Assembly (NCBI GenBank): GCA_012514785.1
Contig: JAAYZP010000200.1
Span: 1 to 8,552 of the forward strand
Source: Propionibacterium sp.
GTDB taxonomy: Bacteria; Actinomycetota; Actinomycetes; Propionibacteriales; Propionibacteriaceae
DNA length: 8,552 nucleotides
Reading direction: 5' to 3'
Part shown: one piece after another, positions 1 through 5,933 of the stretch
How positions within the stretch are numbered: position 1 is the stretch's first letter
Layout of the letters: each line of letters begins with the position of its first letter
Notes under the pieces: generated by a model
Told to the model about the DNA's origin: nothing
Database searches by the model: none
The model's input: only the letters and a program-made list of their open reading frames with translations
Made by a program: the position numbers and the translations under genes

Positions 1-1
1 C

Positions 2-1714
2 CACGCCGAGCTGGGCCACTCCGAGCAGTTGCTCGGGCGCTGCCTGGCGGAGCCCGAGCTGCTGGCCGGGATCGGGACCCCGGAGGGCGACGCTGCGCGC
101 GCGCTCGCCGAGCTCCTGCGGGAGGCGGCCGCCCAGCTCGCCGACGGCCGCGAGGTGCAGCTCGTGCTGTGGGATTTCTGGACGGCAGGAGACTGGCCCG
201 AGCAGCTCCGACGCGCCGCGCTGTCGGGCTCGCGCCGGGCCGGGCACCAGCTCGACGCGGTCGTGGAGCTGTTCGAACGTGCCGCCCGGGACCCGGTGCG
301 GGCGGGTTCGGCTGGCGCGCTCACGTTCATCGGGGAGCTGGCCGGCGAGGAGATCCCGGCGGATACGGGGCGCGAGCTGAGCGCCACCGCCACCGGCGTG
401 CAGCTGACCACCGCCCACCGGTCCAAGGGGCAGGAGTGGCCCCGGGTGTGGGTGGTCGGCGTCCAGGAGGGGCGCTGGCCGAGGCTGAGCCCCGGCGGGC
501 TGCTGCTCGACCCCGGCCGCCTGCTCGACGGTGAGCCGCGCACCATCGGCGAACAGCTGCGGGAGGAGCGCCGCCTGTTCTACCTGGCGTGCTCGCGGGC
601 CGCCACCCACCTCCACGTGAGCGGCGTGCGTGGGGCGGAGGGGGAGGCCAACGGGGTCTCGCGGTTCGTCCACGAGCTGGGCGTCGTGGCGGAGCCCGTG
701 GCGGGCAGGCCCGCGCGGCCGCTGACCAGCGCCGCGCTCGTCGGGGAGCTGCGGCGGGCGAGCGTCGACCCCGAGGCCGGGGACACGATGCGCCGGGGCG
801 CCGCGAAACGCCTCGCCGAGCTGGGACGCTCCGGGATCCCGGCCGCCCGCCCGGAGTCCTGGTGGGGGCTGCGTGCGCCGTCCACGCCCGCCCCAGCGGC
901 GGGCGAGGAGATCCGGCTGAGCGGGTCGGCGCTGGACGCCCTCCTGGGGTGTCCCCGTCGATACTTCCTGGAGCGACGCGCGGGCGCGGCGCGTGCCCAG
1001 CAGTCGCGGGCGTCGATCGGCGACGTCGTGCACCTGATCGCCAAGCACGCGCAGCTCGAGGATCTCCCTCTGGCCGCGATGCGGTCCCGGCTCGACGAGG
1101 TGTGGGAGAGGATCCCGTTCGAGGCGGAGTGGTTGAGCGCCTCCGAGCGCGTCGAGATCGACGCCGGGCTCGAGCGCCTCGCGGCCTGGCTGGAGGAGCA
1201 CCGTGACGACCTGCTCGGCGTGGAGCACGACTTCTCCGTGCGCATCCGGGTGGGGGAGCGCGACGTCGTGCTGCGCGGCAAGGCCGACCGGGTCGAGTTC
1301 GTGCGCGGCGACACCCCGCGGCTGCGCATCGTCGACTTCAAGACGGGCCGGAGGAAGCGGACGGCGCGCGAGGTGGAGGACGACATCCAGCTGGGCATCT
1401 ACCAGCTGGCGGCCTCCGAGGGCGCCTTCGACGACCTCGCGCCGGGCGTCCGCGCGGTGGAGGCGCCGGCCCTGCTGTTCCTGCGGCACGACGCCGGCGG
1501 CCTGCCGCTGGTGGTGGAGCAGTCCTCGATCGACGCCGTGCCGCAGCTGGCCGACGAGGAGCTCGTCGTCGGCCCCACCTGGGTGCACGACCGCATCGCG
1601 CGCGCCGTCGAGATCCTGGATTCCGGCGAGTTCCCCGCGACGGAGAACCCCGCCTGCAACTACTGCCAGTTCAAGGCGGGCTGCCCCGCGTTCGTGAAGG
1701 AGGTCAGCAAGTGA
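2..1714 (+). CDS. adnA: AdnA, helicase-nuclease subunit of the AdnAB DNA end-resection complex (C-terminal part, truncated by the window edge)
   Basis: This is the last 570 residues of a UvrD-family helicase fused to a RecB-type nuclease; the frame is open to the left edge, so the start is outside the window. AdnA works with AdnB to unwind and degrade DNA at double-strand breaks before homologous recombination. Visible helicase parts are motif V (TAHRSKGQEW, from base 410) and motif VI (EERRLFYLACSRA, near 565-605). From about base 911 comes a PD-(D/E)XK nuclease: His at 1031, GKADR with Asp at 1286, VDFKTG with Asp at 1334 and Lys at 1340, and the QLGIY motif at 1388-1402. Cysteines at 950, 1655, 1664 and 1682 form a C-x234-C-x2-C-x5-C pattern, as in AddB/AdnA-type iron-sulfur nucleases. 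The stop overlaps the adnB start. The call rests on family motifs plus the paired gene; AddB alone is less likely because both neighbours have UvrD motor and nuclease domains. Confidence 0.9.
   Translation, partial: HAELGHSEQLLGRCLAEPELLAGIGTPEGDAARALAELLREAAAQLADGREVQLVLWDFWTAGDWPEQLRRAALSGSRRAGHQLDAVVELFERAARDPVRAGSAGALTFIGELAGEEIPADTGRELSATATGVQLTTAHRSKGQEWPRVWVVGVQEGRWPRLSPGGLLLDPGRLLDGEPRTIGEQLREERRLFYLACSRAATHLHVSGVRGAEGEANGVSRFVHELGVVAEPVAGRPARPLTSAALVGELRRASVDPEAGDTMRRGAAKRLAELGRSGIPAARPESWWGLRAPSTPAPAAGEEIRLSGSALDALLGCPRRYFLERRAGAARAQQSRASIGDVVHLIAKHAQLEDLPLAAMRSRLDEVWERIPFEAEWLSASERVEIDAGLERLAAWLEEHRDDLLGVEHDFSVRIRVGERDVVLRGKADRVEFVRGDTPRLRIVDFKTGRRKRTAREVEDDIQLGIYQLAASEGAFDDLAPGVRAVEAPALLFLRHDAGGLPLVVEQSSIDAVPQLADEELVVGPTWVHDRIARAVEILDSGEFPATENPACNYCQFKAGCPAFVKEVSK
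1696..1704 (+). promoter_or_regulatory. Shine-Dalgarno of adnB inside the end of adnA
   Basis: GAAGGAGGT at 1696-1704 contains a full AGGAGG core at 1698-1703, seven bases before the GTG at 1711. This fixes the adnB start and, with the 4-base GTGA overlap of stop and start, suggests coupled translation of the two subunits. Confidence 0.8.
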
Positions 1715-4700
1715 GCATCAGCACGCCCGGCGAACTCTGCGACGCCATCGGCATCCCGTTCAGCGACGAGCAGCTGGCGGCGATCACCGCGCCCCTGGAA
1801 CCGGGCGTGATCATCGCCGGAGCCGGCACGGGCAAGACCGCGGTGATGGCCGCGCGCGTCGTGTGGCTCGTCGGCAGCGGCCGGCTGCGCCCCGACGAGG
1901 TGCTCGGCCTCACCTTCACCCGCAAGGCCGCCGGCGAGCTCGCCGAACGCATCCGCGGAGCGCTCACCGTCTCCGGGGTGCGCACTGATGACCCCGACGA
2001 GGGCACCGAGGTGGTCTCCACCTACGACTCGTTCGCGGCCCGGCTGGTGGGCGAGTTCGGGCTCCGCGGCGGGCTCGACGTCGAGCCCGTGATGATCACG
2101 GGCGCCACGCGGTACCGGCTCGCGGAGCGCATCGTACGGGGCGCGGCTGGGCCGTTCACGTCCGTGTCCCGGCTCAGCCACCACACCGTGCCGGAGCGGG
2201 TGCTGCAGCTGGATTCGGAGATGCAGTCGCACCTGGCCACCACCCGGCGGGTCTCGGAGTTCACCGCCGACGCCGCGCGCCGTTTCGCGTCGGCGCCCGG
2301 CTACGGCAAGACTGTCGTCAAGGCGTACAAGGGGATGCTGGACGCGGCCGCGCAGCAGGAGGAGCGGCTCGAGCTGCTGTCGCTGGTGGAGGCCTACCAG
2401 CGGCTCAAGCGGGAGCTCGGCGTCGTCGAGTTCGCCGACCAGCTGCGCACCGCCGAGCACCTGGTGCGCACGGTGCCCAGCATCGCGGAGGACCTGCGGC
2501 GTCGCTACCGGGTGGTGCTGCTCGACGAGTACCAGGACACCTCCTCGGCGCAGGCCCAGCTGTTGGCCGGGCTGTTCGCGCGCCACCCGGTGACCGCAGT
2601 GGGGGACCCGTACCAGGCCATCTACGGCTGGCGCGGCGCGGCACCCAGCAACATCATCGAGTTCGACCGCGACTTCGGGGAGGCCGGCCGGTACACACTG
2701 TCGGTGAACCGCCGCTCGCGCACGAGGATCCTCGACGTCGGTAACGCGCTGGCCAGCACCATCCCGGGGGACTCCGGCGTCGAGCTGCGGGCCCCCGACG
2801 GCACCGGGCCGGGCAGCGTCGAGGCGGCCAGGTTCGACACCGAGGAGGCCGAGCACCGCTACATCACCGAGCAGATCGTCGCGCTCGGCGCCGCGTCGCC
2901 GTGGAAGGAGATCGCGGTGCTCTGCCGGCGCAACGCCACGATGGGGCCCATCTACGCGTCCCTGCGTGCCTTGGGCGTGCCTGTGGAATACGTCGGCCTC
3001 GACGGGCTGCTGAGCCTGCCGGAGATCGTGCCGATCGTGGCCACGATGCGCGTCCTCGACGACGCGACGGCCAACCCCGCGGTGGCGACGCTGCTCACCG
3101 GCGCGCGCTGGGGGATCGGGCTGCGGGACATGGAGGCGCTCGGGCGCCGCGCCCGGGTGCTGAGCGGCGCGGGCGGGGACCCCGCGGCGGGAGCCGACGC
3201 CGGCCTGGACCTCGCCACGGCGCTCGAACAGACCGTCACGGGCACCGACCCGGGCGAGGTGCTGTGCCTCCTCGACGCCGTCGCGGACCCGCCGGCGGAC
3301 CTCAGCGACGAGGGGAGGGCGCGCCTGCGCCGGTTCGAGGACGAGCTCTCGCGCCTCAGGGAGCATGCCACGGAGCCGGTCGCGGACCTCGTGCAGCGCA
3401 TCATCCGCACGCTCGGGATCGAGGAGGAACTGCTGGCGGCGGGGGACGACTCCAGCCAGCTGGCCAAGTTCGTGGCGGCCTGCGGCGACTACGTCGCGGT
3501 CGACGGCGACGGCTCGCTCGCCGGGTTGATGGCCTACCTCGACGCGGAGGAGGCACGCGGCGTCGGGCTCGAGCAGGCCGTGATCACCGAGGACGACTCC
3601 GTCAAGCTGCTGACGATCCACCGTTCGAAGGGGCTGGAGTGGGACCACGTATTCCTGCCGGCGCTGGCGGACAGGGTGTTCCCGTCCGACTACCGCAGCG
3701 GCTACTGGCCCACCACCGCGGCGGTGCTGCCGGCCGACCTGCGCGGGGACCGTGACAACGTGCCGCAGCTGGAGGACTATACGGAGCAGGCGAGGAAGGA
3801 GTACGACGCGGCGCTCAAGGAGGACCACGGCTTCTCCGAGGACCGGCTCGCCTACGTGGCCGCCACCCGGGCGAGGAAGCACCTCGTCGGCAGCTTCCAC
3901 AAGTGGTCGCCGGGCAACGTCCGCCCCCGGAAGGAGTCCCGCTACTTCGAGGTGATCTGGGCCGAGGCGTCGAGGCACGGCGAGACCCTGGACGAGGTCT
4001 CGGACTCGGAGGTCAACCCCATCAACCGCGCCGCGGCCGGCGGCCCCTGGCCGGCGCCGGTCGGTGCCGACACCCTCGACGCGCAGCAGGCGGCGGCCGA
4101 GCTGGTGCGGGCCGCGGCGGACGCCGACGACGAGTGGGTCACGTCGTCGGGCTCGCTGCCCGACGAGGTGGCGGAGCAGTTCGGGGCCTGGGATGACGCC
4201 CGCGCCCACGTCATCGCGCATCGCCAACGAGGGCAGGAACGCGTGCTGCGGTTGCCCACCGGCCTGTCGGCTACGGCGCTGATCGCGCTGCGGGACGACC
4301 CGGACGCCTTCGCGGAGTCGCTGGTGCGTCGGATGCCGAGGCGGCCCTCGCCGTCGGCGCACCTGGGCACGCAGTTCCACGAATGGGTCCAGCAGCGATT
4401 CGAGCTGCCGGGTGGGTTCGACGAGTTCGAACGGCACGGCGCCGACCTGACGGAGCTGATCACGGCGTTCGAGGCGGGGCAGTTCGCCGACCGCGCGCCG
4501 ATCGCCGTCGAGGTGCCGTTCACCATGGTGGCGGGCGACTTCCAGCTCCGTGGCCGGATGGACGCCGTGTACGCGTGGGACGGTGACTTCGACGAGGTCG
4601 TGGTGGACTGGAAGACGTCGCGCGCGCCGGCGGATGAGCTGCAGCTGGCCGTGTATCGTCGCGCTTGGGCCGAGGCCAGGGGGATCGAGGTCGCCCGCGT

Positions 4701-4788
4701 GGGTGCCGCGTTCTACTACGTGCGCACGGACCAGCTGGTCTTCGCCGGTGCCTCGCCGCAGCTGATCGACGAGGCCCTGCAACTGTAG
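1711..4788 (+). CDS. adnB: AdnB, UvrD-like helicase with C-terminal RecB-type nuclease
   Basis: Complete 1025-residue partner of AdnA, close to the roughly 1,050-1,100 residues of mycobacterial AdnB. It is a superfamily 1A ATP-dependent DNA motor with a terminal nuclease, acting in double-strand break resection. Motor motifs in order: Walker A AGAGTGKT (36-43), motif Ia LTFTRKAAGE, Walker B DEYQD (272-276), motif III GDPYQAIYGWRG (from 298), motif IV SVNRRSR, motif V LTIHRSKGLEW (634-644), motif VI RLAYVAATRAR (712-722). The nuclease near residues 850-1000 has His890, Asp951 in GRMDAV, Asp966 and Lys968 in VVDWKTS, and Gln978/Tyr982 in QLAVY, so catalysis should be intact. Unlike AdnA it lacks the iron-sulfur cysteines. 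The GTG start overlaps the adnA stop and has a strong ribosome site. A lone UvrD/PcrA helicase is excluded by the nuclease domain and gene pairing. Confidence 0.93.
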   Translation: MSISTPGELCDAIGIPFSDEQLAAITAPLEPGVIIAGAGTGKTAVMAARVVWLVGSGRLRPDEVLGLTFTRKAAGELAERIRGALTVSGVRTDDPDEGTEVVSTYDSFAARLVGEFGLRGGLDVEPVMITGATRYRLAERIVRGAAGPFTSVSRLSHHTVPERVLQLDSEMQSHLATTRRVSEFTADAARRFASAPGYGKTVVKAYKGMLDAAAQQEERLELLSLVEAYQRLKRELGVVEFADQLRTAEHLVRTVPSIAEDLRRRYRVVLLDEYQDTSSAQAQLLAGLFARHPVTAVGDPYQAIYGWRGAAPSNIIEFDRDFGEAGRYTLSVNRRSRTRILDVGNALASTIPGDSGVELRAPDGTGPGSVEAARFDTEEAEHRYITEQIVALGAASPWKEIAVLCRRNATMGPIYASLRALGVPVEYVGLDGLLSLPEIVPIVATMRVLDDATANPAVATLLTGARWGIGLRDMEALGRRARVLSGAGGDPAAGADAGLDLATALEQTVTGTDPGEVLCLLDAVADPPADLSDEGRARLRRFEDELSRLREHATEPVADLVQRIIRTLGIEEELLAAGDDSSQLAKFVAACGDYVAVDGDGSLAGLMAYLDAEEARGVGLEQAVITEDDSVKLLTIHRSKGLEWDHVFLPALADRVFPSDYRSGYWPTTAAVLPADLRGDRDNVPQLEDYTEQARKEYDAALKEDHGFSEDRLAYVAATRARKHLVGSFHKWSPGNVRPRKESRYFEVIWAEASRHGETLDEVSDSEVNPINRAAAGGPWPAPVGADTLDAQQAAAELVRAAADADDEWVTSSGSLPDEVAEQFGAWDDARAHVIAHRQRGQERVLRLPTGLSATALIALRDDPDAFAESLVRRMPRRPSPSAHLGTQFHEWVQQRFELPGGFDEFERHGADLTELITAFEAGQFADRAPIAVEVPFTMVAGDFQLRGRMDAVYAWDGDFDEVVVDWKTSRAPADELQLAVYRRAWAEARGIEVARVGAAFYYVRTDQLVFAGASPQLIDEALQL

Positions 4789-4794
4789 GAGGAG
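4787..4794 (+). promoter_or_regulatory. Shine-Dalgarno deciding the TTG start of nudC
   Basis: AGGAGGAG at 4787-4794 begins inside the adnB stop codon. The TTG at 4801 lies eight bases after the AGGAGG core, whereas the nearby GTG at 4796 opens a different frame that ends at 5005 and encodes nothing recognisable. TTG is therefore the best start for the Nudix protein. Confidence 0.7.
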
Positions 4795-4800
4795 AGTGTC

Positions 4801-5574
4801 TTGCGCTGGAGTGTTCCGTCGAAGCTGTTGCGCACCCCGCCGGAGGGCGAGGGCCCCACGTCCGTGCTGGAGGTGGACCTCGCCGGCGGGGTGTCCACGG
4901 TCCCCCTCGAGGGCGAGACGCCACGGGAGGAGGACGTCCTCGTCGGGCTCTTCGACGGGGTGGTCTGGTATGCGCGGGCGGCGGAGCGACCCACGGCACC
5001 GGTGACGGACTTCCGACGCACCCCCACCGAGCTCGTCGCCACCGCCTCGGCACTCGTGCGGTGGCATGCCGGCGCGCCCCGGTGCGAGGTGTGTCACGGC
5101 CCGACGCGCTCCGTCGTGCGCGGTCAGCGGCGGCAGTGCGACGACTGCGGGGCGCTGCTGTTCTACCGCACCGACCCGGCGGTCATCGTCGCTATCACCG
5201 ACGAGGCGGACCGGCTCCTGCTCGCCCGGCAGCGCACCTGGGCGGTGGGCCGGGTCTCGGTGATCGCGGGCTTCGTCGAGCCCGGGGAGTCGCTGGAGCA
5301 GGCCTGCGCGCGGGAGGCGCTCGAGGAGGTCAACCTCGCGCTCGACTCGATCAGGTACTTCGGCAGCCAGCCGTGGCCGTTCCCGCGTTCGCTGATGCTC
5401 GGCTTCACGGCGCGCGTCAACGATCCGGGCACCCTGCAGGTGGACGGGTTCGAGATCGTCGAGGCCGACTTCCTCACGAAGCGCGAGCTGGAGGAGCGGC
5501 TGGGGCAGGGGAAGGTCACGCTGCCTGGGCCAGCGTCGATCGGGAGGGCGCTGATCGACTCCTGGCGACACTGA
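4801..5574 (+). CDS. nudC: NudC-type NAD(H) pyrophosphatase / NAD-RNA decapping Nudix hydrolase
   Basis: Encodes 257 residues, the same length as E. coli NudC. The family hydrolyses NAD(H) to NMN(H) and AMP and removes NAD caps from RNA 5' ends. The order of parts fits: an N-terminal variable domain, a zinc ribbon C95-x2-C98 ... C113-x2-C116, then the Nudix fold. The Nudix box spans about 157-179, with GFVEPGE, R171-E172 and E175-E176. The SQPWPFP signature (189-195), diagnostic of NADH pyrophosphatases, follows. The usual EExG end of the box reads EEVN here (Asn178), while the metal-binding glutamates are kept. The gene begins 12 bases after adnB and is probably co-transcribed with adnAB; a nudC gene near adnAB is also known in mycobacteria. 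The start is TTG with a strong ribosome site. The specific in vivo substrate is inferred from the family. Confidence 0.92.
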   Translation: MRWSVPSKLLRTPPEGEGPTSVLEVDLAGGVSTVPLEGETPREEDVLVGLFDGVVWYARAAERPTAPVTDFRRTPTELVATASALVRWHAGAPRCEVCHGPTRSVVRGQRRQCDDCGALLFYRTDPAVIVAITDEADRLLLARQRTWAVGRVSVIAGFVEPGESLEQACAREALEEVNLALDSIRYFGSQPWPFPRSLMLGFTARVNDPGTLQVDGFEIVEADFLTKRELEERLGQGKVTLPGPASIGRALIDSWRH

Positions 5575-5579
5575 TCGGG

Positions 5580-5604
5580 GGGCCCGGTGACTCGCACCGG
5601 GCCC
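5580..5604. terminator. GC-rich hairpin between convergent nudC and the small DUF7455-like gene
   Basis: GGGCCCGGTG (5580-5589) pairs perfectly with CACCGGGCCC (5595-5604) around the five-base loop ACTCG, giving a 10-bp stem six bases after the nudC stop and 13 bases beyond the end of the minus-strand gene. There is no T-run on either side, so it resembles the U-less hairpin terminators proposed in actinobacteria and could serve both genes. Its function is inferred from position and shape only. Confidence 0.6.
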
Positions 5605-5617
5605 TGCCGTCAAAGAT

Positions 5618-5815
5618 CTACTTGTGCAGCTTTGCCGTCTCGTCGTGGATGTGGCTGGCAACTTCCGCAAGTTTCTCCCGGTGCGCAGCGGCGTGGTGTG
5701 CACAGAACAGCAACTCGCCCCCGCTCCGGAGGAATACACGAAGGTAGGCCTGGGCTCCGCATCGATCACAGCGATCCAGCGCCGTCAGCGTGGGGTCCGA
5801 AATCGTTTCAGTCAT
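5618..5815 (-). CDS. Small Cys/His-rich (zinc-ribbon-like) protein, DUF7455-like
   Basis: A 65-residue protein of unknown function that matches the widespread actinobacterial small-protein pattern DRCDRCGAQAY ... GGELLFCAHH, classified as DUF7455. C16-x2-C19 and C38 with H40/H41 form a likely single zinc site; the C-terminal third (about 46-65) is charged and probably helical. There is no signal peptide or membrane segment, so it should be cytoplasmic. The ATG start is well supported by a perfect AAGGAGGT ribosome site five bases upstream. It is convergent with nudC (43 bases apart) and divergent from parE (118 bases apart). From memory, relatives occur near principal sigma factor and parE genes in other actinobacteria, which hints at a core role, but no function is established. 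The coding call is strong; the family name is from recognition and not from a search. Confidence 0.85.
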   Translation of the reverse strand: MTETISDPTLTALDRCDRCGAQAYLRVFLRSGGELLFCAHHAAAHREKLAEVASHIHDETAKLHK

Positions 5816-5820
5816 AATCG

Positions 5821-5828
5821 ACCTCCTT
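5821..5828 (-). promoter_or_regulatory. Strong Shine-Dalgarno of the small DUF7455-like gene
   Basis: Read on the minus strand this is AAGGAGGT, a full anti-SD complement, five bases before the ATG at 5815-5813. It indicates efficient translation and supports this short gene as real. Confidence 0.85.
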
Positions 5829-5833
5829 CTTCA

Positions 5834-5848
5834 TTGGTTACTTACCAA
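5834..5848. repeat. Short inverted repeat TTGGT-N5-ACCAA upstream of the small gene
   Basis: TTGGT (5834-5838) and ACCAA (5844-5848) are perfect inverted copies around TACTT, in the 5' leader or promoter of the minus-strand small gene. It could be an operator half-site pair or a weak leader hairpin next to the ribosome site. The arms are only five bases, so chance is possible. Confidence 0.35.
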
Positions 5849-5921
5849 CGTACCCCGTGTTCGCGACAATCCGAGCGACTAGGACCGCATTTCGCTGCCA
5901 GCTAATCGTTTGGGGGCTGGA

Positions 5922-5927
5922 TAGGGT
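5922..5927 (+). promoter_or_regulatory. -10 box for a leaderless parE transcript
   Basis: TAGGGT fits the actinobacterial TANNNT -10 consensus and ends six bases before the parE GTG at 5934, so transcription would start at or next to the first base of the start codon. No Shine-Dalgarno precedes the GTG, as expected for a leaderless mRNA. I see no good TTGACA-like -35 at 16-18 bases spacing. Confidence 0.6.
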
Positions 5928-5933
5928 GGCCAC

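Noticed and set aside
4796..5005. GTG start five bases before the nudC TTG as an alternative gene
   Set aside because: That frame closes after 69 codons and lacks any motif, while the TTG frame gives a full-length NudC with the expected domains.
1660..5769. A 1369-codon open frame antisense to adnB and nudC
   Set aside because: It is fully opposite genes with clear helicase, nuclease and Nudix motifs. Its translation is a low-complexity Arg/Gly/Ala/His/Leu mix with no recognisable domain, as expected from G/C-rich third codon positions removing stops on the reverse strand.
5587..5905. Plus-strand small open frames over the DUF7455-like gene (5587-5817 and 5624-5905)
   Set aside because: They are antisense to a small gene with conserved Cys/His pattern and a perfect Shine-Dalgarno; they have no ribosome site or motif of their own.
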